A DNA stretch of 64,000 nt from Streptomyces sp. 11x1 (GTDB taxonomy: Bacteria > Actinomycetota > Actinomycetes > Streptomycetales > Streptomycetaceae). Position numbers and translations under genes: made by a program. The stretch lies in the NCBI RefSeq assembly GCF_032598905.1, contig NZ_CP122458.1:7837001-7901000 (forward strand). The letters are read 5' to 3'. Below are positions 26,290-35,100 of this stretch, piece by piece (within the stretch, counting starts at the first letter, position 1; each line of letters starts with the position of its first letter). The notes under the pieces are model-generated. The model had not been told where the DNA came from and ran no database searches. It was given only the letters and a program-made list of their open reading frames with translations.

Positions 26290-26673
26290 TCAGGCGGCGC
26301 GCTGTTCATCGGGGTAGGCGCAGAGCACGCACATGCCCAGCGAGGTCGGCAGGCAGTAGCTGTAGATGACCTGGCACTTGTGGCAGGTGCGGCGGGCGAG
26401 CATGGCCAGCGCGAGCGCGCCCCACTTCCGCGAGGTCATCGGACGCACCGGCCGGGCCAGGTCGATCCGGTAGAGGTAGGAGACGCGGGGGCCTCCGGCG
26501 CGCCGGTTGTAGCGCATCACCTGAGCGGCCACGCTCTGACCGCCCGGACGCAGGCCCAGGGCCCGCAGTTGGCGGCGGGTGGCGTAGCCGTCCGGGGCCA
26601 TCCGCCACGGGTAGGTGGGGATGCCGTAGCGGGCCCCGGTCGGGTCGAAGCACTTGCTGTAGGCGGTCGGCAC
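26290..26673 (-). CDS. RRQRL-motif zinc-binding protein
   Basis: A 127-residue protein of an AICE-restricted family. It has an N-terminal YGIPTYPWRMAPDGYATRRQLRALGLRPGG, containing the RRQ-x-R motif that names the family, and a C-terminal zinc-ribbon-like arrangement CHKC...CVLC. GTG start at 26673 shares one base with the TAG of the DUF2637 gene (TAGTG), so translation is coupled. Members are found in Streptomyces conjugative elements next to tra, but their role is unknown. Confidence 0.8.
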   Translation of the reverse strand: MPTAYSKCFDPTGARYGIPTYPWRMAPDGYATRRQLRALGLRPGGQSVAAQVMRYNRRAGGPRVSYLYRIDLARPVRPMTSRKWGALALAMLARRTCHKCQVIYSYCLPTSLGMCVLCAYPDEQRAA

Positions 26674-27554
26674 TACTGACCGCCCACGGCGACCAGGTGC
26701 GGCCGGTCGGCCTCGTCGGCGTCGCGGACGGCGAGGATCTGCTTACGTGCCCACGACTCGCTCATGCCGTACGCCTCACCCAGCGCACGGGCGGACAGGG
26801 GGCGTGCGGCCTGTACGGATTCGGCGTACGTACGGCGTGCGTCCTGCCGCACACGCTCCAGCTCCGCATCCTCGAACTGAGCCTGCCGTGCGGCTTCCTC
26901 CTCCGCACTCAGCTCCGCCGTGCGGGCGGTGTGCGGGGTGTGCGGATCGTCCGTCCGCACGGCATCCGCACGGTCTTCCATCTGCGCCGATACGGCCGGA
27001 GCAGCGTCCAGACGGATGTCGGTGGGGGTGGTGTCGGGGAGGGCGTGCGGGGTGTCGGCGGGGGTGTGCGGAAGGTGTGCGGATTCATCCGCACGCTTCC
27101 CGTCCGGCGCCCGCACGGCGGCGGTGGGCTGGTGGTGCAGCACCTTGGCCACCAGGTCGGAACCGAAGTAGATCGACCCGACCGGGAGGGAGGTGGCCAG
27201 CAGTACCAGGGCCCAGTTCGCGGGGTCCCAGTCGGCCAGCCGTCCCCAGTCCACGGCTTTGCCGTGGAGCTCGGGCACGAGTCCGTGGACGTAGTTGAGG
27301 ACGAGTGAGGCGAGGGTGTAGACGGCCAGCACCCGCAGCGCGAACGCCTTGTCCCGCTGGTCGGTCAGCACCAGCGTGGCGACCAGGGCGAGCGCCATCA
27401 GGCCGTCGACCACGAACGGGTACAAGGTCGCTGCGGTCGCATCCGCACCGACCACACGGGCCACGTCCCGCAGCGCGTTCCACGACACCCGAAACGCCAT
27501 GACGACCACCGCGACCAGGGCCAGCACCAGCAGTGTCTTCCCGGTCCGGTTCAC
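26673..27554 (-). CDS. DUF2637 membrane protein with C-terminal HTH
   Basis: A 293-residue protein starting at GTG 27554, which overlaps the upstream gene's stop (GTGA). Four hydrophobic helices fill residues 1-150 (TLLVLALVAVVVMAFRVSW, AATLYPFVVDGLMALALVATLVL and two more), matching DUF2637. A Pro/Thr-rich linker and a C-terminal segment (ARALGEAYGMSESWARKQILAV) resembling a helix-turn-helix follow. DUF2637 proteins are typical of actinobacterial conjugative elements. A membrane anchor plus DNA-binding tail suits tethering element DNA or regulation. Confidence 0.8.
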   Translation of the reverse strand: MNRTGKTLLVLALVAVVVMAFRVSWNALRDVARVVGADATAATLYPFVVDGLMALALVATLVLTDQRDKAFALRVLAVYTLASLVLNYVHGLVPELHGKAVDWGRLADWDPANWALVLLATSLPVGSIYFGSDLVAKVLHHQPTAAVRAPDGKRADESAHLPHTPADTPHALPDTTPTDIRLDAAPAVSAQMEDRADAVRTDDPHTPHTARTAELSAEEEAARQAQFEDAELERVRQDARRTYAESVQAARPLSARALGEAYGMSESWARKQILAVRDADEADRPHLVAVGGQ

Positions 27555-28006
27555 GCCGCACCCCCCGCCGCGCACAGCCCAGCAAGGATGAGCAGCGTGC
27601 CGCCGGCGCAGGTCAGGTCGACCGCGCGCTTCAGGTTCGTGAACTTGGCGACCGCGATACGGGACAGGTTCGCGATGTCCTGCGCGCACCGGTCCTCGGC
27701 CAGCACCGAGCCGATCTCCTCGGGCGTGAGCGTCGCCCACAGCGGGAAGCCCAGCGGGCGGGGGCCACCGAGGTTCGGGCGCACCGCCCGCAGCAGCAGA
27801 CCCGCCGCCGCGACGAGCAGGCTCATGCCCATGCCGCCCACCACACAGACAGCAACCGTCACAGGCGCGTCCTTGGCCACGGTCCACGCGCCGGCCAGCA
27901 CCGCACCGATGAACGCCAGCAACAGACCGGTCTTGGTATCGGTCCGCGCGATCTCCGCCTTCACCTCGGCGTGCGCGGTCGCCAGCCGGGCCTCCACGGC
28001 GGTCAT
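27551..28006 (-). CDS. Pycsar effector (PycTM)-like membrane protein
   Basis: A 151-residue protein. The N-terminal helix ends in EIARTDTKTGLLLAFIGAVLAG, the conserved D-x-K-A/T-G-x-L-L-A-F motif of the PycTM/Pycsar effector family. TM2 is VAVCVVGGMGMSLLVAAAGLLL and a final TM is LTCAGGTLLILAGLCAAGG, separated by an amphipathic stretch (EDRCAQDIANLSRIAVAKFTNLKRAV). In Pycsar defence such proteins depolarise the membrane on binding cCMP/cUMP. No pyrimidine cyclase is visible anywhere in the window, so here it is probably a conserved element protein in the transfer operon. It overlaps both neighbours by 4 bp. Confidence 0.7.
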   Translation of the reverse strand: MTAVEARLATAHAEVKAEIARTDTKTGLLLAFIGAVLAGAWTVAKDAPVTVAVCVVGGMGMSLLVAAAGLLLRAVRPNLGGPRPLGFPLWATLTPEEIGSVLAEDRCAQDIANLSRIAVAKFTNLKRAVDLTCAGGTLLILAGLCAAGGAA

Positions 28007-28335
28007 GCCGCACCCGCTTCCACCAGGACCGGGGCGTCAACGTCGCCGTAGCCGACGAGTTCCAGTTCGGCGCCCGCGTAGGCGACGACTGTGCGCAGCA
28101 CGCGGGTCTGGCCGTCGCCCTGCACGTGGCAGGTGACGCCGTCGGCCGGGAGGCCCAGGGCTTCGCGCCATGCCTCGAAGTCGGGCAGACCGGAGTGGAG
28201 CGAGAGCTCCAGCCGGTCGGGGTAGATCGGAGAGACGCGCACGGTCGGCGCCGGCAGGTGCCCGAAGTCGGTCACCAGTAGCCGCAGCGTGCGCAGCGGG
28301 ACGATCAGGTCGTCCAGGGTCAGGGTCTCGCTCAC
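28003..28335 (-). CDS. Conserved AICE hypothetical protein
   Basis: A 110-residue soluble, acidic protein, coupled by ATGA overlaps to genes on both sides of the transfer operon. It has alternating strand-like segments (PTVRVSPIYPDRLELSLH, VTCHVQGDGQTRVLRTVVAYAGAELELVGYG) suggesting a small alpha/beta fold. I recognise no domain or catalytic motif. Its fixed place between DUF6284 and the PycTM-like gene is the only functional clue. Confidence 0.65.
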   Translation of the reverse strand: MSETLTLDDLIVPLRTLRLLVTDFGHLPAPTVRVSPIYPDRLELSLHSGLPDFEAWREALGLPADGVTCHVQGDGQTRVLRTVVAYAGAELELVGYGDVDAPVLVEAGAA

Positions 28336-28595
28336 GCGGCCACCGCCGTCCCGGCCACGGCCTGGTTGGTGAGGTCGCGGCGGGCGGCGAGCACCTTGCG
28401 CCGGGCCCGGCGCAGACGGCGGCCGTCCAGCGTGGTGACCGGCTGGTCCAGCAGGCTGATCTGTACGTCCAGCAACTCGACTTCCGCCTCGATCAGCGGG
28501 AGCTCCCGCTCGATCGCGTCCAGCTCAGCGGCCGTCGGACCGCCGTCGAATTCGTCGCGGGTAACGGCCGTCTGAACAGCACCGATGTGCTTCAT
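28332..28595 (-). CDS. DUF6284-like small protein, first gene of the transfer operon
   Basis: An 87-residue protein, mostly helical: an N-terminal MKHIGAVQTAVTRDEF, then a coiled-coil-like ELDAIERELPLIEAEVELLDVQISLLD and a basic C-terminal helix RRLRRARRKVLAARR. It matches in size and character the DUF6284 proteins that open AICE transfer operons. Function is unknown. The promoter should lie in the 667-bp gap upstream. Confidence 0.65.
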   Translation of the reverse strand: MKHIGAVQTAVTRDEFDGGPTAAELDAIERELPLIEAEVELLDVQISLLDQPVTTLDGRRLRRARRKVLAARRDLTNQAVAGTAVAA

Positions 28596-28634
28596 GGGTC
28601 GTGGTTCCTCTCACAGGGTGGAACGGCCCGAACA

Positions 28635-28664
28635 GCGGCCCCGGTGTTCCAGCACCGGGGCCGC
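28635..28664. terminator. Hairpin in the transfer-operon leader
   Basis: GCGGCCCCGGTG / CACCGGGGCCGC, a perfect 12-bp stem with a 6-nt loop, 40 bp upstream of the first operon gene. In the minus-strand leader it could act as an attenuator. Confidence 0.5.
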
Positions 28665-29065
28665 CCGCCGTTTGAAGTCGGACGATCCGGCTCCCTGCGC
28701 TCCCGTCCGTACGACCAGCACGCCAAGCGCGGTCGGACGGGCGGGAGAGGCAGCCGGCCGCAGCGCTAGGCGCTGCGATGCCAGGAGGAGAGCGGACCGG
28801 GAATGTCGTGCGGGCGCCGCCGGCCGCTCCATCGCGGCGGTGCCCACAGAGGTCGTCGGTACACCGGGGTCCTCTCAGTCGAGATCAACAGGGATGAAGC
28901 ACTGCAAGGGGGATCACGTCCCCACACGCCGGCCGTTGCTCGCGGTCACCGGGCCACCTCGCCAGTACGGGCCGGAACCCTGTTCCACCTGGCCTTTAGC
29001 GGGATTGCAGCGTCCCCGCCCTCTGCAAGGGAACGGCCTTGGAGGCCGCTCACTGGTCTCGCGTG

Positions 29066-29094
29066 ATGCAGTACCTGTATTACAGGTACTGCAT
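29066..29094. promoter_or_regulatory. 29-bp near-perfect operator palindrome
   Basis: ATGCAGTACCTGTA - T - TACAGGTACTGCAT is a perfect 14-bp inverted repeat around one base, lying 169 bp before the XRE gene and 470 bp before the divergent transfer operon. Size and symmetry fit a dimeric GntR or XRE repressor; the element's own GntR protein (31069-31536) or the XRE protein is the likely ligand. Confidence 0.65.
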
Positions 29095-29262
29095 GGGTTG
29101 CCCGTCAAGTCAGCCGACGGGACTTCTTGGCTTTGCGCCCGGACTTCTTGGCGCACAATCAGAATCGGCCCAGGTCAGGGGAGTTGGTCACCCCATCCGT
29201 GGACAGCTCAAGTAGTTCTGGATACCTTCAAGAAGTCCCTAGAAGTCCCGCCGGGGGTGAAG

Positions 29263-30036
29263 ATGTCCAACGAGCGTTTGCGGTCGGCCCTGTTGGCTCG
29301 CGGTCTGTCGGTGCACGACCTTGCTGAGAAGATCGAGGTGAACCCGAAGACGGTCGAACGCTGGATCACGCAGGGGAAGGTGCCGTACCGGAGGCATCAG
29401 TACGCGGCGGCGTCGGTGCTCAAGGTGGACGTGACGACCCTGTGGGACGACAACCGTGCCGTCGACAGCGCTGCAGATCTCAGCAAAGCGGAGATCGTCA
29501 ACGTCTATCCGCACCGTCACATGGTCCCGGCCGGGCTCTGGCGCGAGATGTACGGACGCGCAGAGAAGTACCTCGATGTCCTTGTGTACTCGGGACTGTT
29601 CCTGTCCGAGGACCCGCAGTTCCTTGCCCTGCTCCGCAAGAAGGTGGAGTTGGGGGGAAACATGGGGCAGACGCAGGTGCGCATCCTGCTGGGGGACCCT
29701 GATTGCTCAGCGGTGAAGCAGCGCGGCATTGATGAGGGCCACGGATTCATGGACGGCAAGGTTCGCAACGCCCTGATCAACTACCGGCCGCTCTTCGAGA
29801 GTCATCCCGAGATACGGTTCCGGCTGCATCAGGCGACCCTCTACAACTCCCTGTACCGCGCGGATGACGAGATCCTGGTGAACACCCACGTCTACGGCGT
29901 CGCGGCGTACATGGCTCCCGTTCTTCACCTGCGGCGACTGCCGGGCGGCGGGTTGTTCGATACCTATGCGAATAGCATCGAACAGACCTGGGGAGGCGCG
30001 CGCCAGGCGACAGAAGACGACTTCAAGGGAGCCTGA
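29263..30036 (+). CDS. XRE-family regulator with DUF5919-like C-terminal domain
   Basis: A 257-residue protein beginning MSNERLRSALLARGLS. The helix-turn-helix (VHDLAEKIEVNPKTVERWITQGKVPYRRHQYAAASVL) is at residues 15-55. The larger C-terminal domain (VYPHRHMVPAGLWREMYGRAEKYLDVLVYSG... RILLGDPD... LVNTHVYGVAAYMAPVLHLRR) looks like the phospholipase D-like DUF5919 domain, without obvious HKD pairs. The ATG at 29263 is chosen because the HTH starts there; a GTG two codons earlier is possible. It is followed 2 bp later by the NUDIX gene. It probably regulates element maintenance or transfer. Confidence 0.82.
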   Translation: MSNERLRSALLARGLSVHDLAEKIEVNPKTVERWITQGKVPYRRHQYAAASVLKVDVTTLWDDNRAVDSAADLSKAEIVNVYPHRHMVPAGLWREMYGRAEKYLDVLVYSGLFLSEDPQFLALLRKKVELGGNMGQTQVRILLGDPDCSAVKQRGIDEGHGFMDGKVRNALINYRPLFESHPEIRFRLHQATLYNSLYRADDEILVNTHVYGVAAYMAPVLHLRRLPGGGLFDTYANSIEQTWGGARQATEDDFKGA

Positions 30037-30038
30037 GC

Positions 30039-30512
30039 ATGGGTCGCATCGACCACTTCCACAACCCCGACGCCCCGCCGGCCAACTCGGTCGTTCCGTC
30101 CGTCGTGGCCTTCGTGCAGAACGCTGCGGGACAGGTGCTCCTGATCAAGCGGTCCGACAACGGGCGTTGGGCGCTTCCCGGCGGGGGGCACGACGCGGGC
30201 GAGTTCATCAGCGACACCGTGGTGCGGGAGGTCTGGGAAGAGACCGGCATCAAGGTGGAAGTCATCGAGCTATGCGGGATCTACACCGACCCCGCGCATG
30301 TGCTTCAGTACGACGACGGCGAGGTGCGACAGCAGTTCAGCATGTGCTTCCGCGCCCGTCCGGTCGGCGGCGACGTCCGTACGAGCAACGAGACGACACA
30401 GGTCCGCTGGGTCGACCCAACGGACCTGTCCGACTACGACATCCACCCCACCATGCGGCTCAGGATCGAGCATGCGATGGACCGGACGCGAACGGCGCCC
30501 TACGTCGGCTGA
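30039..30512 (+). CDS. NUDIX hydrolase (Pif-like)
   Basis: A 157-residue NUDIX protein with a complete box: GGGHDAGEFISDTVVREVWEETGI fits Gx5Ex7REVxEExGI, so the catalytic glutamates are present. GGAG at 30028-30031 precedes the ATG, which lies 2 bp after the XRE stop. In pSAM2 the pif product carries a NUDIX motif and gives immunity against entry of the same element; this gene's place in the regulatory block of an AICE suggests the same role. Its 3' end overlaps the convergent HD-domain gene by 13 bp. Confidence 0.85.
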   Translation: MGRIDHFHNPDAPPANSVVPSVVAFVQNAAGQVLLIKRSDNGRWALPGGGHDAGEFISDTVVREVWEETGIKVEVIELCGIYTDPAHVLQYDDGEVRQQFSMCFRARPVGGDVRTSNETTQVRWVDPTDLSDYDIHPTMRLRIEHAMDRTRTAPYVG

Positions 30513-31072
30513 AGCTTGGTGGCGGCGAGCCGACCGAGGACTCGAGCCGTGCTGGCCAAGATCTCAGGCTCGGCGCGGCGGATGAACGTGCCAATGAGAC
30601 TGTCGGGCCCGTACCGCCCGGCGATCTCGTTCACCCGGTCCACGGGATTCGTCGGGGTGCCGTCCGGCGTGGTGTTCATGTCGCAGAAGCAGAGCGCGTC
30701 AATGAGTTCGGGGGTCTCGCGCGGGAACTCGCTCTCCAGCTCATCGCGAAGCCCTCGCGCTTCGGCTTCCATCCACGCACACGAGTGGTGCGCGACCAGC
30801 CGTACGACCCTCTCGTCTGCCTGCTCCACGTCGCGGAGATACCGGGCGCCGTCCAGCGGGTGAAAGCCGGTCTTGGCCAGGTCCGGCGCATAGCCGATGT
30901 CATGGAGCACGGCCGCAGCTTCCAGTAGCTCAGCGTCCGGGCCCAGCGCGGCCGCGATGCTTCGCGCTCGCTCTGCGACTCCCAGGGAGTGCTTCCATCG
31001 GCGCGGCAGCGGCTCAGCGAGCAGTGACTCTGCGAGGGGATAGGCCCACTCTGGCAGTCCTGTATTGCTCAC
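30500..31072 (-). CDS. HD-domain phosphohydrolase
   Basis: A 190-residue protein starting at GTG 31072, which overlaps the GntR stop (GTGA). HD-superfamily metal ligands are visible: H in RRWKHSLGVAERA, HD in AAVLHDIGYAPDL, HH in RLVAHHSCAWMEA and a distal D in ALCFCDMNTTPDG. Such small HD proteins hydrolyse nucleotides or phosphoesters. It is co-transcribed with the GntR regulator and convergent with the NUDIX gene, a pairing seen in many AICEs. The substrate is unknown. Confidence 0.85.
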   Translation of the reverse strand: MSNTGLPEWAYPLAESLLAEPLPRRWKHSLGVAERARSIAAALGPDAELLEAAAVLHDIGYAPDLAKTGFHPLDGARYLRDVEQADERVVRLVAHHSCAWMEAEARGLRDELESEFPRETPELIDALCFCDMNTTPDGTPTNPVDRVNEIAGRYGPDSLIGTFIRRAEPEILASTARVLGRLAATKLQPT

Positions 31073-31536
31073 TGCTGGGCCTGTCCCTCCCGACTCGGTA
31101 CGGCGCGCACCGTTCGCACCTTCCCCTGTCTTCCCTCCGACAGCCACCCGGCCGCCTCCAACTTGTCTAGAGCCTTGCTCACTGTGGGGCGCGATACGTC
31201 GAACCTCGTGCTCAACGCCGACGCGCTCGGGAACTCTGCCCCCACCTCAAGGCCGTCATCCGCGATGATGGCCGCGATGCGGTCGGCGAGAGGTCGGCGA
31301 TCCTCAGGTTGACCTTCGCGCACCACACGCCACCGGCCGCCGGGTACTGGCTCAGCGATCCCGTCCTTCTGAAGCACGCCGAACACGCGGAGTGCGACAC
31401 CGCGCGAGACTCCGTGATCGCGCATGAGGTCTGCGGCTGACGGAAGCTCCGTCAGCGACGGATCGGACTCGATTTGAGCCTTCACCGCTTCTGCGATCTT
31501 CAGAAAGGTTCCCCGAGGGCTGACCTGCTGAGACAC
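31069..31536 (-). CDS. GntR-type regulator with two winged-helix domains (KorSA-like)
   Basis: A 155-residue protein made of two consecutive GntR-type winged helices and no effector domain. The first is TELPSAADLMRDHGVSRGVALRVFGVLQKDGIAEPVPGGRW; the second is GAEFPSASALSTRFDVSRPTVSKALDKLEAAGWL. KorSA, the pSAM2 master repressor, is a GntR protein in an equivalent position, so this is probably the element's replication/transfer repressor, with the 29066-29094 palindrome a candidate site. GTG start at 31536 with GGGGAG just upstream. The duplication within one chain is unusual. Confidence 0.82.
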   Translation of the reverse strand: MSQQVSPRGTFLKIAEAVKAQIESDPSLTELPSAADLMRDHGVSRGVALRVFGVLQKDGIAEPVPGGRWRVVREGQPEDRRPLADRIAAIIADDGLEVGAEFPSASALSTRFDVSRPTVSKALDKLEAAGWLSEGRQGKVRTVRAVPSREGQAQQ

Positions 31537-31696
31537 ACGCTCCCCTTCCTAGGCTCTCGCCATGTGACTCAAGCTTCCCACGGTCTGCTCGGAGCCGGCG
31601 GCTTGAGTCTGCCTGTGACCCAGCAGATGCCACTTGTGCCCGGTTACTTTGCCAGAACGCTCACGCAGAGCGCCTCCGTTGGGACATCATGCGAGG

Positions 31697-32170
31697 ATGA
31701 GGCGCGCGATTTTGGTGACTTGCGGGGGCTTCCTGGCTCTGGGAGGCATTGGTGTCTTTCTCTGGCTGCAGGGGCTTGAGCGAGCGGATCAATGGAGCAG
31801 CATTCTCAGCTTGTTCCTCACGGCTTTCGGGATCTTGATCGGTGGAGCAGGCTTTGTCCCTGCCTCGCCGAGGGCTCGGGGGCGGCAGTCGGCTGACTCC
31901 GCCACAGCCGGGGGATCCGTGCATCTGATACGCAACGTCGGCGGAGACGTCGTTATCTCGCGCAATCCAACACCTTCTGCCGTGCCTCCAGCGAACCGAT
32001 CCGGGCCTTCGATCGCATCCCCAGGTCAGCCGACACCTACTGAAGGGCAGACGGCTCAGAACGCCCGTGTAGGCGGTGACATAAATCAAGTGGACGGCGT
32101 GGGCGGGTCTGTGCACCTCGGGGAGCCGCCAACTTCTCCTAGCGGCCCTACTCCGATCTCAGGACCGTGA
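31697..32170 (+). CDS. Two-TM protein with two amyloid-like motifs, putative effector
   Basis: A 157-residue protein from ATG 31697 (an in-frame TTG at 31634 would add 21 non-conserved residues). TM1 is ILVTCGGFLALGGIGVFLWL (about 5-24) and TM2 is ILSLFLTAFGILIGGAGFV (about 36-54). The tail is Pro/Ser/Thr-rich and holds two short motifs: AGGSVHLIRNVGGDVVI (71-87) and VGGDINQVDGVGGSVHL (125-141). The first matches AGRDVTLIQNVGGPVTI at the N terminus of the NACHT protein encoded 3 bp downstream. The pattern resembles RHIM/PP-like bacterial amyloid signalling motifs. I infer a membrane effector nucleated by the NACHT protein. Base composition is AT-richer than the host. Confidence 0.7.
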   Translation: MRRAILVTCGGFLALGGIGVFLWLQGLERADQWSSILSLFLTAFGILIGGAGFVPASPRARGRQSADSATAGGSVHLIRNVGGDVVISRNPTPSAVPPANRSGPSIASPGQPTPTEGQTAQNARVGGDINQVDGVGGSVHLGEPPTSPSGPTPISGP

Positions 32171-32173
32171 CAA

Positions 32174-35100
32174 TTGTTTACTTGGCTGCGAAAGAGAAAG
32201 AACCTACCCGCAGAAGCCCCTCCTCGACAGGTGGCACGACCTGCGGTTGGTGATGTCTCGCAGATATCTGCAGACGGAGCTCAAGCCGGGCGGGACGTGA
32301 CGCTTATCCAGAACGTTGGTGGGCCGGTCACTATCTATCAGCAGTCGCCGGAGAAACCAGTATCTCCTCAGGCGGACCCGGATAGGATTGCTTCAGCCCG
32401 TGAGCAGTATGCCAGTAGGCTGAAGCAGCGCTATGGGCGTCTGGATCTGGAAGTATTGACGCCGCTCCAAGATCAGGACGAGCATCCCACTATTGAGTTG
32501 CGCGAGGTCTTCATTCCTCAGTCCGTCCGCGCAGACCCGCCGCCTATTGAACTTCCCCGTGAGCTTCTGCAACGACTGTCTGCGGGCTCGGAAATTCACT
32601 CACTCGCTCTACCGCCAGGCGTAGATAGAGAAGCCTTGGAGAGGATCCGCCAAGCCTACCTGAAGGCACCTCAGCTACCTATCATGAAAGTGCTGACGAG
32701 TGATGCGGCACAACGAATGGTTCTACTAGGCGACCCAGGCGCTGGCAAGTCCACATTGGCTCGATATATTGCGCTTGCATTGACGACTTCTGACACGCTG
32801 CTGCCAGATCTAAACTCGTACTTGCCGCTAATCATTGAGTTGCGGAGCTATGCGGAAGCTGACTGGCGTAAAGAGACGTTCGAGTCCTTCCTGGCACACC
32901 TTCAGGAGACCGAGGGGCTGTCCCTGCCAAGCGATTTGCTTGGCTCATACCTTACGGGGAGCCAAGCGGAGAAGCTTTGGCTGTTCTTTGATGGGCTGGA
33001 CGAGATCTTTGAGCCAGAGGTGCGAGGAGGTGTCACACAACGAATTGCGGCTTTCGCTGAGAAGTATCCTCATATTCGCATCACGGTAACATCCAGGAGA
33101 ATTGGCTACCAGAGGGCTACTCTCGATGCAGCAGGGTTCTCTCACTATATGCTGCAGGATCTAAGCAATGATCAGATTAGAAAGTTCGCGCACAAGTGGT
33201 TTACTAATTCCTGCCCGAGTGATCTGCAGCAGGCTCGCAAACTGGCCCAGCGCGTTACTTCAGCGATAACTGATTCACCAAGTGTGCGCGAACTCGCTGG
33301 AAACCCACTCACCTTGACGATCCTTGCAATTATTGGACGCCGTAGGGAACTCCCCAGAGACCGCCGGACTGTTTACGAACATGCGGTAGCCGTACTCGTC
33401 GAGCACTGGGATCCGAGTAAGTATCTAAAGGACCGCAGGGTAGAGGAGCACCTCCCCTACCTAGGTTCTGAAGATAAGCATGAATTGCTGAGGTTGGTTG
33501 CTCGCAGGATGCAAGAAGGCCATGGGGGGATTGCAGGGAACCATATAGCTGGGCCCGATCTTATAGAAACTTTCCAGATGTATTTGCAGGGTCGCTATGA
33601 CCTGCCGGCGGATCGGGCCACAGCGGCAGCTCGAATCATGCTGCAGCAATTTAGGGAGCGCAACTTTATCCTGAGTCGTTTTGGGGGTGAAGTGTATGGG
33701 TTTGTTCACCGGACTTTTCTGGAGTACTTGGCTGCAGCAGACATCGCGTATCGGTTCAACGTTCAGCGTGCACTATCTGAGGAAGATCTTCTAGAGGGGA
33801 TATTTGCTCGAAGGTGGCAGGATTCGTCTTGGCGGGAGGTGCTTCTTCTTCTTGTCGGGTTGGTTGACGAACGTTTCTCTGCCGCTGCTCTAGATGCGAT
33901 TCTTGACAAGGTTCCAGTCGCTGTGACCTACAAGATTAGCGAAACATGGGACCCCTTGACGCTATGCATCCATTTCTTGGGGGAGATTCGTCGTCTCGGG
34001 CAGGTCGCTCAGCAAAGCCGAGCAGTGATACGGCGCGTTGTTAGCGCCTTCGAAATGCACGCTGCCTTGAATTTGCCCTACATTTACCCTGATGAGGGAA
34101 TCAGCAAAATCCTCCCCGTTCTGACTTCTTTGGGGCCGAATTGGGCGGGCCGGAATCCTTTCATCGACTGGCATTCATCTCGTCATGCAGTGCTCCGCTT
34201 TGAGGATGATGAATACGCTGTTAGTAACTCTCTCGATCGGATCGCGGCGCGCATGTTGGTTTCCTTGATGCAACCCGAAGAATCGACTGCCCTGCGTACT
34301 CTCGCCGTCGAGAGTGAATCTCCGACTGTTCGTTCAGTGGCTGTGGAGAGGCTCGGTGAGGGGTATCCCGTGGATGTGACCGTAGTAGAGATGCTGCGGA
34401 AAATTGCTTCTGAAGATGAGTCCCATCTCGTTCGCGCGTCTGCATTGGAATCTCTCCCTGGTGAAGGGGCCTCTGGACTCGATACTGCTGCCTTTCTGTG
34501 TGAAAGAGCAATTGCGGATAACAGTGCCGATGTGCGGGCTGAAGCACTGCGGGTCCTTGCCAAGATCCGACCGGCCTCAGAGCAAACCGCGTCGTTCCTG
34601 AAGAGTCGCGCTAAAAGCGACGAGGACGTAGAGGTTCGAGTGAGGGCTCTGGTCCTCCTCGGTAGGGTCGATTCGCAGGCTCTTGCCACCCTACTAGAAC
34701 ATCTCCAGTCAGACGCGGAATCTGAAGTTCGGGGAGCTGCTCTACGAGGAATCGTGAACCTGAGCCCAATAGATTCCTCACTATATTCTCAGCTCAGAAG
34801 TTATTTCCTTGAGGATTCCGATGAAATTGTTCGAGCTGTGGCCTTCAGGGCCATATGTGATAATTGGATCAAGGACTCAGATGTTTTGACCCTAATTCGC
34901 GAGCATGCTCTTCAAGACGAATGTGCTGAAATTCGCGCCGTTGCGCTTGGTTATTATGCCAACTTGTGGCCTAGTGAATTCGATTATTCCATAGCCTGGC
35001 GCATGGTGGAGCTGGACGAATCAGACGAAGTTCGTGATATGGCTATGCGCATTCTAGCCTCTGAGGTGCCCGACAACTCAAAGGCACTTTCTTTTGTGCG

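Larger units (their letters stand above)
28596..29262. promoter_or_regulatory. Divergent control region of the AICE
   Basis: A 667-bp non-coding stretch between the minus-strand transfer/replication operon and the plus-strand XRE gene. It holds the leader hairpin at 28635-28664 and the 29-bp operator at 29066-29094. A short T-containing segment follows (29211-29240). Open frames through it lack ribosome binding sites. Both divergent promoters should be here, but no confident -10/-35 pair could be picked. Confidence 0.5.

Noticed and set aside
27551..28006. Complete Pycsar defence system
   Set aside because: Only the effector-like membrane protein is present. No pyrimidine cyclase gene was found on either strand, so the full system cannot be claimed.
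31634..31696. TTG-started longer form of the two-TM protein
   Set aside because: The added 21 residues (Pro/Arg-rich) lie in what should be leader DNA and no ribosome binding site precedes the TTG; the ATG at 31697 starts just before TM1.
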